Source: Pseudomonas sp. LBUM920 (GTDB taxonomy: Bacteria > Pseudomonadota > Gammaproteobacteria > Pseudomonadales > Pseudomonadaceae). Taken from it: a stretch of DNA of 64,000 bases. The translations under genes were made by a program, and so were the position numbers. The notes below the pieces were generated by a model. It ran no database searches, had not been told where the DNA came from, and saw only the letters and a program-made list of their open reading frames with translations. The DNA lies in the NCBI RefSeq assembly GCF_003852315.1, contig NZ_CP027762.1, positions 718,501 to 782,500 on the forward strand, given 5' to 3'. This document shows positions 19,133 through 27,959 of this stretch, one piece after another; position 1 is the stretch's first letter; every line of letters begins with the position of its first letter.

Positions 19133-21861
19133 GCGTCGGTGGCCCTGGGCAGTTCCACACAAAACCGCGCGCCGTGTTCGCCATTGCTGACGCTGAGGCG
19201 TCCGCCCATGTTTTCAACGATGCCGTAGCTCACCGACAGGCCCAACCCAGTGCCCACGCCGATCGGCTTGGTGGTGAAGAACGGTTCGAAGATCCGCTCG
19301 AGCAAGCGCGGGTCAATGCCCCCGCCGTTGTCCTCGACCCAGATGCGCACGTGGCGGCTATCGTGTTCGGTGTGCACGGCAATCCACGGGCGCAGCTCAG
19401 GGTTTTTTTCGCGCTGGCCCAGCAGGGCATCGCGGGCGTTGACCATCAGGTTGATCAGCACCTGTTCAAGCTGGTCGACGTAGCCTTGGACCTGCACGGG
19501 AACGTCCGCCTGGGTCAGGCGAACTTCCACGCCTTTGCCGCGCAGGCCTTCACTGAGCAGCGACAGGGTGCCCTCAACCGCCTGCGCCGGGTCGAACGGT
19601 TGCTGCTCGACCTCCGAGCGGCGGCCAAACACGCGCATATGGTCCACCACCCGGGCTGCACGTTGAACCTGGGCATCGATGCGCTGGAGTTTTTCAGTGA
19701 GGTAATCGACCTGCACGTCGCCATTGCCCAGGCGCTTGAGCACATTGACGACGGCCATGCGCATCACGTTCAGCGGCTGGTTGATTTCATGGGCCAGGCC
19801 GGTGGCCATTTCGCCGAGGGTGGCCATTTTTGCGCTTTGCGTCAGTTGCTGCTGCGAGCGACGCACTTCGGTGTTGTCGCGGCCCACGGCCTGCACCTCG
19901 ACCAGGGCACCGTGCTCATCGAACACGCCGCGGTCCGACCAGACCCACCAGGCGTGTTCGCGCCCGGGCAGTTGCAGGCTGATTTCGGCGGTGCTGACTG
20001 GAAACTCCGGGGTCAACTGCCCGATACGCTGCACAAACGCCTCGCGCTGTTCGGCTGAGAGCCAGTCGCCCAGGTTCAGCCCGCGCAACTGCGCGGGCCG
20101 GCATTCGAGGTAGTTGGCCAATGGCGTGTTGCCGAAGGTCAGGGTCAGGTCCGGGCGGTAGCGGCAGATCATCGCCGGGGAGTCTTCGACCAGAATTCGG
20201 TAACGCTCCTCGCTGTCCTTGACCTGTTGCGCGGCCAAGGTCGCGTCGGTGACGTCCAGCCACAGGCCAATCGCTTCCACCGGCAGGCCCAGGTCGTCGC
20301 GCAGCAATTTGGCTTCGTCGAGCAGCCAGTGGTAATCGCCGTGTGTGTCCTGCACACGGTAACGACTGCGTACGCTGCCTTCGCGCAGCAGTTGGCGCGT
20401 GCGCTGAAAGTACAGGTCGCGGTCGTCGGGATGCACCCATTGCACCAGGCTGTCGTGGCTGCACTCGGCCAGGGTGCGGCCCAGCAACGGCAGCAGGCTG
20501 TCACTGAAAAACACCGGCAGCAGAGCGCCGTTCACGTAGCGCTGCACGTAGATCACCGCCGGTGAGCTGGCAATCAGGTTATCCAGGCGAGCATGGGCGG
20601 CATCGGCTTGCACCTGCTGGTTCTTGATGTCGCTGATGTCGAGCATGAACCCGACCCAGCGGCGTTGCTCACCCACGCCCAGCACTTGGCCCTGCACTCG
20701 ATACCAGGTCGGCGGTTGGGCGCTGTCGCCACGGTTGAGGCGTACGCTGGCGAGCAACGGCTTGCCCAGGGTCTGCAGGTCGCGCAGGCGGCTGTGCAGT
20801 TCCTCCCGGTCGGCGGGGTGGATGAACGCCAGCCAGGTGTCGAGGGCTTGCCGGGTTTGGGCTTGCTCTGAGCCGATGTTGCGCATCAATTGCGGCGCGA
20901 GTTGGATTTCAGAACTGGCCGGCAGCAACTCGAACCAGCCGGTGCCCAGCAGGCCTTGCAGGGCTTCCAGGCGCTCCAATTGTTGGTGGTGGCGTTGCTC
21001 GCGCAGGCGGCCGAGCAGCGGCGCGGCGAGGGCGGCGGCGAGGTTCAGCCAATCGCGGTCGCGCATGTGCGGCTGGCCGTTGTACGCGCCGCACAGTAAC
21101 CACGCGGCCACGCCCTGGCCATCGCGATACGGCACCAGAAACCCGTCGGCATTGCCGAATACGCTGTGCAACCGCGGGTGTTCTCCGCGTCCATAAGGTG
21201 CCTGCAAACTCAGCGGGGCAGTGCCGTTGAGGCTGTCCAGGCAGGTGCCGAGGCGCTGCCCGTCGTGCCAGAACAGGGGCGCATCATGGTTGGCGTACTG
21301 GCTGTAGATCACCCAGTCCTGGTCCTCTTGATCGAGCAGCGCGAGGGCCACGCACGGGATGCGCCAACGTTGCGCCACGCAGGCCAGCTGTTCGTTGAAC
21401 ACGTCGGGCAGCCGGCTGAGGCTGCACACACTCAGGTGTTCACTCACAAGGCTGGCCAATTGCTGATTCTGTTCGCGCTGCTCTGCCAGGTGCCGGCCAT
21501 TGAGCAAATCGCCGATGTCCACGGCATGCAGCAGCCAGCCGTTATCCTGGGCTTCAATCGTGCCTCGCGTTTGCAGGACTTGCCCGGCGACGCCGCGAAA
21601 ATCCAGGTCGAGGCTGTGGCGCTGCCAATCGGCAGGAACGCCTTCTACCACCCTCGCGCTGTGGGCACACAACAGGTCCAGGAGGGGCGGTGAACCCGTG
21701 TACTGCGCCAGATGTGGACGCAGTGCACCGCTGATTTCGAGCACGCGGCCGTGCGCGTCCAACCACAGGTGCAGCCCGGCGGCCGGCGGCGCAGGCGTGT
21801 CCAGGGCCAGCGCGCTGCTTCGGCCGAGCAGGCGCCCGAAGAGTTTGTCCCCCGAGGTCAA
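19129..21861 (-). CDS. pprA: PAS-domain sensor histidine kinase, PprA-like
   Basis: About 910 residues if TTG 21861 is used; this codon overlaps the stop of the pseudopilin gene (TTGA), and no better start is seen nearby. The N-terminal third looks like PAS plus GAF. Two or three PAS domains follow (FIHPADREEL, WVHPDDRDLY, then SPAMICRYRP). HisKA has GEMATGLAHEINQPLNVMRM, then HATPase with NLMVNARDAL, VEDNGGGI and GTGLGLSVSYGIVENMGG. No transmembrane segment is evident, so it is probably cytosolic. In P. aeruginosa the PprA kinase sits in the tad locus and signals to PprB; position and architecture support the same role here. Confidence 0.82.
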   Translation of the reverse strand: MTSGDKLFGRLLGRSSALALDTPAPPAAGLHLWLDAHGRVLEISGALRPHLAQYTGSPPLLDLLCAHSARVVEGVPADWQRHSLDLDFRGVAGQVLQTRGTIEAQDNGWLLHAVDIGDLLNGRHLAEQREQNQQLASLVSEHLSVCSLSRLPDVFNEQLACVAQRWRIPCVALALLDQEDQDWVIYSQYANHDAPLFWHDGQRLGTCLDSLNGTAPLSLQAPYGRGEHPRLHSVFGNADGFLVPYRDGQGVAAWLLCGAYNGQPHMRDRDWLNLAAALAAPLLGRLREQRHHQQLERLEALQGLLGTGWFELLPASSEIQLAPQLMRNIGSEQAQTRQALDTWLAFIHPADREELHSRLRDLQTLGKPLLASVRLNRGDSAQPPTWYRVQGQVLGVGEQRRWVGFMLDISDIKNQQVQADAAHARLDNLIASSPAVIYVQRYVNGALLPVFFSDSLLPLLGRTLAECSHDSLVQWVHPDDRDLYFQRTRQLLREGSVRSRYRVQDTHGDYHWLLDEAKLLRDDLGLPVEAIGLWLDVTDATLAAQQVKDSEERYRILVEDSPAMICRYRPDLTLTFGNTPLANYLECRPAQLRGLNLGDWLSAEQREAFVQRIGQLTPEFPVSTAEISLQLPGREHAWWVWSDRGVFDEHGALVEVQAVGRDNTEVRRSQQQLTQSAKMATLGEMATGLAHEINQPLNVMRMAVVNVLKRLGNGDVQVDYLTEKLQRIDAQVQRAARVVDHMRVFGRRSEVEQQPFDPAQAVEGTLSLLSEGLRGKGVEVRLTQADVPVQVQGYVDQLEQVLINLMVNARDALLGQREKNPELRPWIAVHTEHDSRHVRIWVEDNGGGIDPRLLERIFEPFFTTKPIGVGTGLGLSVSYGIVENMGGRLSVSNGEHGARFCVELPRATDA

Positions 21862-22301
21862 AACTGCAGGCTCGAGGTGGCCTGCAGCGTCGTCGGCAGC
21901 TGCGGTACGGTGCCGATGCCGGGCAGGACAATAAACGGCATTACCGCCTGCAGGTTGGCTGTGGGGTAGTTGATCTTCACTAACAACAAGCCGCTGTTGA
22001 AGGTGGTGGTGACTTGCGTGGCGGCGTCGAATTTGTAGGCGGGCGGGATCCACAGCAAACGGTTGGCGACTGCGGTTTTGGCGGTGTTTTGCACGGCGGC
22101 GGCGTAGCCCTGCATGTTGGGGTCCAGCGCCACGCTCAGACGCACGGCTTCTGCCGTCGCCTGGTTGAACGACTGCAACAACAGCAGCGGCAGGCTATAG
22201 CTGACCATGCCGTAGAACACGGCGAAAAAAATCACGAACACAGCAATGAATTCGATTGCTGCCGCGCCTTTTTGCTTATCCGGGAGGCTTGTTTTCATCA
22301 C
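21858..22301 (-). CDS. TadE/TadF-like pseudopilin
   Basis: 147 residues. The start KTSLPDKQKGAAAIEF is followed by a hydrophobic stretch (IAVFVIFFAVFYGMVSYSLP), the TadE-type pseudopilin pattern processed by the prepilin peptidase near the KG/AAAIEF site. The C-terminal part is small and beta-rich. Such minor pilins are needed for Flp pilus assembly. It is translationally coupled to the PprA-like kinase and divergent from fppA, as in the P. aeruginosa tad locus. Confidence 0.82.
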   Translation of the reverse strand: MMKTSLPDKQKGAAAIEFIAVFVIFFAVFYGMVSYSLPLLLLQSFNQATAEAVRLSVALDPNMQGYAAAVQNTAKTAVANRLLWIPPAYKFDAATQVTTTFNSGLLLVKINYPTANLQAVMPFIVLPGIGTVPQLPTTLQATSSLQF

Positions 22302-22370
22302 CGCGTCTACCCTGACGGCTACTACTTGATATCAGCATAGAATCAATCGGCAAAAAGGGATGTTTTTTAC

Positions 22371-22844
22371 GTGATCCATGGCGCAGTGGTGATGGTGTGG
22401 TTGGTGCTGTGTGCAGCGCAGGATGTTCGGCAGCGGTTACTCGCCAATCGTCTGACGCTGGGCGTTGCCTTGTTGGCGATGATCTATCTGTTCTGGACGG
22501 GCACCACGTGGCTGGGGGCATCGACCGGGCAGGGGCTGTTGGCGTTTTTTCTGGCGCTGCTGCTGACCTTGCCTGGCTACGCCGTCGGTCGTCTGGGCGC
22601 GGGGGACGTAAAGCTGCTTGCAGCATTGGCGCTGGTGTCGGATGCGAAGTACTTGCTGTGGTCGTTTGTAGGGGCGGCAGTCGCCAACTTAGTCTGGCTG
22701 ATCCTTGCGCCAACGCTTTGGCCGCATATGAATCAACATCTTAAAAAGCACATGGGCTATCTGGCGCCCGGTGTGTCAAAAAAGCAGCCATTCGCCCCGT
22801 TTTTACTGGTGAGTTTTAGTGTTGCGTGGTTTTGGATCCATTAG
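22371..22844 (+). CDS. fppA: Flp prepilin peptidase (A24 family)
   Basis: 157 residues from GTG 22371, with AAGGGA about 15 bases upstream. It is a short TadV/FppA-type aspartic membrane protease without the N-methylation domain of PilD. The catalytic aspartates are Asp18 (AQDVRQRLLANRL) and Asp79 in GRLGAGDVKLLAAL (the GXGD motif). About four to five helices are visible. It cleaves the leader of Flp pilins and of the TadE-like pseudopilin. pprB follows 126 bases downstream on the same strand. Confidence 0.88.
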   Translation: MIHGAVVMVWLVLCAAQDVRQRLLANRLTLGVALLAMIYLFWTGTTWLGASTGQGLLAFFLALLLTLPGYAVGRLGAGDVKLLAALALVSDAKYLLWSFVGAAVANLVWLILAPTLWPHMNQHLKKHMGYLAPGVSKKQPFAPFLLVSFSVAWFWIH

Positions 22845-22970
22845 TCGTCAGGGGGTATTAACGCTATGTACATAGTCAGAAAGTGCGTCTACGTTTAATG
22901 AGTAGATGTACGGGAATATGTGTCGTAAAGGGATGGTCAATCTTTTGGCTTGAAATGCATGGAGTAGCGC

Positions 22971-23753
22971 GTGAACAAGCTTACCTCTGCGGTAAAAGTG
23001 CTCGTTGTCGATGATCAGCCGCTGATCGTGGAAGAGCTCTGTGAATTTCTTGAAAGCAGCGGTTACCGCTGCGTCCCATGTGAATCCAGCCAACAGGCCC
23101 TGAAGCGTTTCAGCGAAGATGCCGACATCGGCCTGGTGCTGTGCGACCTGCATATGCCGGAGATGGATGGCATCGAGTTGGTGCAGGCCCTGCAAAAAAT
23201 CGCCGGTAAGCAGCGCGCGTTCGAAGCCATTATGTTGACCGGTCGTGCCGACAAGCAGGACGTGATCAAGGCCCTGCGCGCAGGCATCGCGGACTACTAC
23301 CAGAAACCGATCAACCTGCACGAGTTGCTCGAAGGCTTGCAGCGCCAGGAAGCCGCGCTGCAAGAGCGCAAAAAGGACCTGCAGCTGGGTAACTTGAACC
23401 AGAAACTGCAGTTTCTTTCCGAGTCCATCAACGATCTGTATCAGGACCTCGATAAAGTGCGCAGCAGCCGGCCTGGGCGGGAAAGCGACGAGGTGTCGCC
23501 CGAGGATGCCGGGCCGGTGGAAATCCCGGCGATCTTCAACCAGTTGTCGCCACGCCAATTGGATGTCGCACGGCTGGTGGGGAAGGGGCAGACCAACTAT
23601 CAGATTGCCTGCGAATTGGGCATCACTGAAAACACGGTGAAGCTGTACGTGTCCCAAGTGCTGCGCCTGACGCACATGCACAACCGCACGCAATTGGCAT
23701 TGGCGTTATCGCCAAATAATTCAGCGCTGCGCCAGCGAGTGACGGCGCACTGA
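22971..23753 (+). CDS. pprB: Response regulator with LuxR-type HTH, PprB-like
   Basis: 260 residues. An N-terminal receiver has LVVDDQP, phospho-acceptor Asp59 (LVLCDLHMPEMDG) and Lys in QKPINL. A central coiled-coil-like linker (LQRQEAALQERKKDLQLGNL) follows, then a LuxR/GerE HTH (LSPRQLDVARLVGKGQTNYQ, ENTVKLYVSQVLR) near residues 190-235. In P. aeruginosa PprB turns on Flp pili, adhesin and fimbriae genes and its partner is PprA; the gene position inside the tad locus supports this. The start ATG/GTG choice is open: the reading begins at GTG 22971 preceded by GGAG. Confidence 0.87.
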   Translation: MNKLTSAVKVLVVDDQPLIVEELCEFLESSGYRCVPCESSQQALKRFSEDADIGLVLCDLHMPEMDGIELVQALQKIAGKQRAFEAIMLTGRADKQDVIKALRAGIADYYQKPINLHELLEGLQRQEAALQERKKDLQLGNLNQKLQFLSESINDLYQDLDKVRSSRPGRESDEVSPEDAGPVEIPAIFNQLSPRQLDVARLVGKGQTNYQIACELGITENTVKLYVSQVLRLTHMHNRTQLALALSPNNSALRQRVTAH

Positions 23754-23776
23754 TCTGCCCGTTTAAACTCGGTCAA

Positions 23777-23867
23777 AATGTGGGAGCGGGCTTGCCCGCG
23801 ATGGCGGTGGATCAGTCACGGCTGTATTAGCTGACACACCGTCATCGCGGGCAAGCCCGCTCCCACT
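23777..23867. repeat. REPIN
   Basis: AATGTGGGAGCGGGCTTGCC at the left and GGGCAAGCCCGCTCCCACT at the right. It separates the convergent pprB and DUF3613 genes. Confidence 0.9.
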
Positions 23868-23895
23868 TGTTGATGGAGACCTGGCAGGTTTTTTC

Positions 23896-24168
23896 TCAAT
23901 TACTCCCTTGAGTTTTGCCCCCCACCTTCTGATCGAAATATTCCGGAATCGGATACTTGTAGCTGTCCAGTAAACGCTGGTGCGCCTTGTCACGTTCGGC
24001 CGCAGAAGCCTTCTGAGGTGTTTGCGACGCCGCGCTGCCCGTGACCTGCAGCGTCAGCCATTGCTCGGTCAAGGCCTGCTGCGGCGACGACGGGCCGGGC
24101 TCGATGGCCATGGCGCTGAAGGGCAACACGAGCATGGCCAGGCTGGCGAGATAAGGTGTTTTCATCAT
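23896..24168 (-). CDS. DUF3613 small exported protein of the tad operon
   Basis: About 90 residues from ATG 24168, which overlaps the tadD stop by one base. A signal peptide (KTPYLASLAMLVLPFSAMA) is followed by a polar segment and a conserved end, HQRLLDSYKYPIPEYFDQKV. The family is found at the end of tad operons in pseudomonads; its role is unknown but coupling to tadD suggests a periplasmic pilus-assembly function. Confidence 0.78.
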   Translation of the reverse strand: MMKTPYLASLAMLVLPFSAMAIEPGPSSPQQALTEQWLTLQVTGSAASQTPQKASAAERDKAHQRLLDSYKYPIPEYFDQKVGGKTQGSN

Positions 24169-24890
24169 CAATTCCTCGGGGTGCTTGCGGCATCACTGAC
24201 GGCGGCGACTTGATCCTTGGCTTTGGCGACGGGCGTGCCTGAGCCTTTGAGTTTCTCGGCGCGGGCCTGGGCCTCAGTAACTTGCTCGGGGCTCAAGCCC
24301 ATCTGGCTGACCAGTTGCGCGGCCTGCTTCCAGTTGTCCTGATAAATCAATAGCGTCACCAGGTTGACCGCCGCCAGCGGGTCGCTTTGCTTGAGTTCCA
24401 TGGCGGTCATGAATTCAAAGCGTGCGTCTTCCAGGCGCAGTTGATTGAGGTACACCACGCCCAGGTCATTGCGGATTTTCTCGTCGGTGGGCGCCAGCCG
24501 GGCGGCGCGTTGCAAGTGGGCCATTGCTTGCCCGTTATCGCCCTTGGCCGAAGCGATCTGCCCCAGGCCGTGTTCGCCTTCGGCGGCCATGCAGGTGCCG
24601 ATCAGGCTGCGGTACAACGGCTCGGCTTCGCTGCGCCCGAGCAGGCGATAGGCCTTGGCCTGGCGCAGACGCACCTGGGGCAGATTGGCCGGCAAGCTTT
24701 GCAGGTTGGCGAGGCTGGCGTGCAGCTTGCCGTCGCCGGCCATTTCATCGGCCAGGTTCAGCGACAGCTCCTGATCGGAACTGGGCTTGGGGCAACTGCC
24801 GGTGCCGGTAAACGCGCCCCACGGGGTTTGGCCATTGGTGGCGCAGCCACTCAGCAGCAACAGGCTCAAACCGGCTATCAAGGCTTTCAT
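24168..24890 (-). CDS. tadD: TadD, TPR lipoprotein of the Tad secretion system
   Basis: 240 residues. MKALIAGLSLLLLSGC gives a lipid Cys16. TPR-like helical repeats run from about residue 60 to 190 (AKAYRLLGRSEAEPLYRSL, QRAARLAPTDEKIRNDLGVV, AAVNLVTLLIYQDNWKQAAQ). TadD acts as an outer-membrane pilotin-type lipoprotein for the secretin. It lies 10 bases after tadC and overlaps the DUF3613 gene. Confidence 0.87.
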   Translation of the reverse strand: MKALIAGLSLLLLSGCATNGQTPWGAFTGTGSCPKPSSDQELSLNLADEMAGDGKLHASLANLQSLPANLPQVRLRQAKAYRLLGRSEAEPLYRSLIGTCMAAEGEHGLGQIASAKGDNGQAMAHLQRAARLAPTDEKIRNDLGVVYLNQLRLEDARFEFMTAMELKQSDPLAAVNLVTLLIYQDNWKQAAQLVSQMGLSPEQVTEAQARAEKLKGSGTPVAKAKDQVAAVSDAASTPRN

Positions 24891-24900
24891 CGGGCGCTCC

Positions 24901-25794
24901 TCATAAGTTACTCAAGGCCCGGGTGATGCCAATAAAGGCGGGCCCCCCGAGCACGATCAGCAAGGCGGGAAACAAAAACACCATCATCACCACGGACATT
25001 TTTGCCGACATCTTCGAGACGAATTCCTGGATCCGCGTGAGGCGTCGGTCGTCGAGCAATTGCTTGAGCGACAGCAGCGATTTCATCGCGCCGCCGCCTT
25101 GCTGAACCAGCTGCTGGAGGATGGTGCAGGTGTCGGTGAATTCATCCACGGCCAGCAGCCGAGCGGTCTTGCCCAGCTCCTCGCTCAGCTCAAGGCCCGA
25201 GTCGACCCGTGTCAGGATCAAGCGCAACTCATGGGTCAGCGCCGGCAACAGGCGTTGCGCTTCAATGCTCAGCACGCGCAGCGCTTGTTCAACCGCCATG
25301 CCGGATTCGAACAGGATGCGCAGCAGCGGAATGAAGGTGGATACCTCGCGGGAGATGCGTTGCTGGCGCGCCTTGGCGGCCCTGGCCAGAATGCGCTTGG
25401 GCAACAGATAACCGATGCCGAGCGCCAGCAACGGCGCCAGCCACGGCGAGCCGATCGCGGGGTACATCACCTCCTGGACCACCAGGGTAATGATCAACAG
25501 CAGCAACGGCGTACCGACCTGGAAGGCGGCGAACATCGAGCGCTGGTTGGCTTTGCGCCAACCGACGCGGTTGAGCAGGATCTGGGTTTCGTTGTCCAGG
25601 CTCACCGAGCGTTGCGCGAGCGGGCTGCTACCCAGCTGGCGCATCAGCGTGCCGAACGTGTGTTCGCGCGCCATCTGGCCCTGCAAACGTTGAGCAACCA
25701 GGCGCTGGCCGCGTCGGTGTTTTATCAGGTTGGCCAGTACCAACCCGAGGGCGGCGATGAACAGTACAGCGCTGATCAGCAGTGCAATCGCCAT
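24901..25794 (-). CDS. tadC: TadC inner-membrane platform protein
   Basis: 297 residues. It has a GspF/T2SSF domain with an N-terminal helix (LLISAVLFIAALGLVLANL), a mid-pair of helices, the cytosolic region FIPLLRILFESGMAVEQALR and a C-terminal helix (MVVLVFLFP-like, MSVVMMVFLFPALLIVLGG). With TadB it forms the inner-membrane platform moved by TadA. It starts one base after the tadB stop. Confidence 0.9.
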   Translation of the reverse strand: MAIALLISAVLFIAALGLVLANLIKHRRGQRLVAQRLQGQMAREHTFGTLMRQLGSSPLAQRSVSLDNETQILLNRVGWRKANQRSMFAAFQVGTPLLLLIITLVVQEVMYPAIGSPWLAPLLALGIGYLLPKRILARAAKARQQRISREVSTFIPLLRILFESGMAVEQALRVLSIEAQRLLPALTHELRLILTRVDSGLELSEELGKTARLLAVDEFTDTCTILQQLVQQGGGAMKSLLSLKQLLDDRRLTRIQEFVSKMSAKMSVVMMVFLFPALLIVLGGPAFIGITRALSNL

Positions 25795-25795
25795 C

Positions 25796-26677
25796 TCATA
25801 CGCTCCGCAACATGCGCCACAAGGTGAAGCAGCCCAACAACTGCATCACCAGCGCCACGAACAACAGAATGCGCCCGGTGCCGTCGTTCCACATGGTCAT
25901 CAGGTACGCGGGATTCACCGCCAGGAAGTAGCCGATCATCGAGATCGGCAGGGCCGTGAGCACATAGGCCGTGACCCGCGTTTCGCCGGTCAACGCGCGC
26001 AGCTGGCGGGCAGCTTGCTCACGTTCGCGGATCATCTTGATCAGGTTTTCCAAGAGCTCGCTGGCGTTGCCGCCATAGCGGTGGTTGACCTTCAAACCCA
26101 GCGCGAACAGGCGAAACTCATCGCGCTCGTAGAATTCGGCAAAGTCGTGGGCCGATTCCGGCAGGCTCACGCCCAGTTGCACGTTGCGCCGGATACGGCC
26201 CATGGCTTGTTGCAGCGGGTCTTCGGTAATCTCGATGCCGCCCAGCACCGCGTCGGCCAGGGTTCGCCCGGCCTTGAGGCTGCGCACGGTGTGGTCGAGC
26301 AATTGCGGCAGTTGTTCGATCATGCGCTTGATCCGCCGTTGATAGCGCCAGGCGATGTACAGGCGCAGTAACAGCAGCGGCAACACCAACATCACCAACA
26401 GACCGATCCAGCCGGCAACCAGCAGGCCCAGGACTGCGCCCAGCGCCCAGATCGCCAGCCACAGGCCGAGGTTGTCACTGGGTTTGCCCAGGCCTGCGCG
26501 CAGGAACATGCGCTCCACGCCGCTCCACTGGCTGTTCTCTTCGACGAGCTGCGGCTGGCCTTCGGCGAGGCGGCCGAGCACGCGTTCGGTCTGGGCGCGG
26601 CGCAAACCGATCTGGAAGGAGCGAATCGACAGGCCGATCAGAATCAGGCAGATGAGCAGCAGGATGGCCCCGGTCAT
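25796..26677 (-). CDS. tadB: TadB inner-membrane platform protein
   Basis: About 293 residues from ATG 26677 (MTGAILLLICLILIGLSIRS); upstream codons overlap the tadA end and were not used. It has the T2SSF domain with QLPQLLDHTVRSLKAGRTLA and SLPESAHDFAEFYERDEFRL, and hydrophobic helices near the start, at about 85-115 and at the end. It is a paralogue and partner of TadC. It begins 13 bases after tadA. Confidence 0.9.
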   Translation of the reverse strand: MTGAILLLICLILIGLSIRSFQIGLRRAQTERVLGRLAEGQPQLVEENSQWSGVERMFLRAGLGKPSDNLGLWLAIWALGAVLGLLVAGWIGLLVMLVLPLLLLRLYIAWRYQRRIKRMIEQLPQLLDHTVRSLKAGRTLADAVLGGIEITEDPLQQAMGRIRRNVQLGVSLPESAHDFAEFYERDEFRLFALGLKVNHRYGGNASELLENLIKMIREREQAARQLRALTGETRVTAYVLTALPISMIGYFLAVNPAYLMTMWNDGTGRILLFVALVMQLLGCFTLWRMLRSV

Positions 26678-26690
26678 GCTTGCGTCCTCT

Positions 26691-27959
26691 TCAAGGCAGT
26701 AACGGTTCGCGGCGCAGTTTTTCACCGGCCGGGTTGACCGCCTCGCGCAGGAAGCCGAAGCCGGTGCGCCGGTCATGGCGGAACAGAGTGTTGGTCACGT
26801 ACACGTCTTCACGGATGCCCACCACCTCGACCACTTCGCTGACGCAACGGCGGCCGTCCGGCAGGCGGGTCAGTTGAATCACCACGTCCAGCGCCGCACA
26901 GATCATTTGTCGCAGGGTTTTCTCGGCCACCACACGGCCGGTCAAGCCCACCAGGGTTTCCAGGCGCAGCAACGCGTCTGCCGCGTTGTTGGCGTGCACG
27001 GTACTCATGGAACCGTCGTGGCCGGTGTTCATGGCGGTCAGTACATCAAGCACTTCCACGCCGCGAATCTCACCCAGAATGATGCGGTCGGGGCGCATCC
27101 GCAGGGCGTTGCGGATCAGGTCGCTGGCTTTCACCTCACCATGGCCCTCGGCGTTCGGCGGGCGGGTTTCCAGGCGCACGACGTGAGGGTGACCCAGTTG
27201 CAGTTCGGCCACGTCTTCGATGGTGACGAGCCGTTCATGCGGGTTGATCAGCTGACTGAGAATATTCAGCAGCGTGGTTTTACCGGTGCCGGTGCCGCCG
27301 CTGATCAGGATGTTGCAGCGCTTGCCCACCGCTTCCTGGAAGAAGTCGAAGATATTCTGGTCGATGGTCTGCATGGCCACCAGGTCGCTGCTCTTGAGCA
27401 TGTCCTTGCGAAATTTCCGAATCGACAGGCACGGCCCGTCCAGGGCAATCGGCGGGATGATCGCGTTGACCCGGCTGCCATCGGGCAGGCGCGCATCCAC
27501 CATGGGCGACGACTCGTCCAGACGCCGGCCCAGAGGCGCGAGGATGCGCTGCATGACGCGCTCCACGTGGTGCGAGTCGATAAAGCGCAGGTCACTTTGA
27601 TGCAGCAAACCGTCACGCTCGATAAACACCCGGTGGGGGCCGTTGACCAGGATTTCCGTCACCGACGGGTCGCGCAGCAGTACTTCCAGTGGGCCGAAAC
27701 CGGTCAGTTCATCGACGATTTCTTCGGCCAGGCGCTCCATTTCATAACGCGAGATCGCCAGGTGCATGCGGTTGATGTATTCGGCCACTTTGTCGATGAC
27801 AAATTGCGCCAGCAGCGGGCGTGAGCCTTCCAGCAGATTCTTGCCCGACTCTTCGATGGCATCGATGATGTACCGATGCAGCACCAACTTGAGCCCATCG
27901 TGGTCGGTGTTGCCACCGATGCCGCGAGCGGGGGCGCCGAAGAGTTTTTCGCCGTTCAT
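26691..27959 (-). CDS. tadA: TadA/CpaF ATPase of the Tad pilus
   Basis: 422 residues. A VirB11/PilT-type secretion ATPase: N-terminal helical part, then VNGPHRVFIERDG, Walker A GGTGTGKTTLLN with Lys227, Asp box and Walker B RPDRIILGEIRGVEVLDVL, and a His box HDGSMSTVHAN. It powers Flp pilus extension, and TadA can also drive retraction. The ATG start overlaps the tadZ stop by 4 bases (ATGA). Confidence 0.94.
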   Translation of the reverse strand: MNGEKLFGAPARGIGGNTDHDGLKLVLHRYIIDAIEESGKNLLEGSRPLLAQFVIDKVAEYINRMHLAISRYEMERLAEEIVDELTGFGPLEVLLRDPSVTEILVNGPHRVFIERDGLLHQSDLRFIDSHHVERVMQRILAPLGRRLDESSPMVDARLPDGSRVNAIIPPIALDGPCLSIRKFRKDMLKSSDLVAMQTIDQNIFDFFQEAVGKRCNILISGGTGTGKTTLLNILSQLINPHERLVTIEDVAELQLGHPHVVRLETRPPNAEGHGEVKASDLIRNALRMRPDRIILGEIRGVEVLDVLTAMNTGHDGSMSTVHANNAADALLRLETLVGLTGRVVAEKTLRQMICAALDVVIQLTRLPDGRRCVSEVVEVVGIREDVYVTNTLFRHDRRTGFGFLREAVNPAGEKLRREPLLP

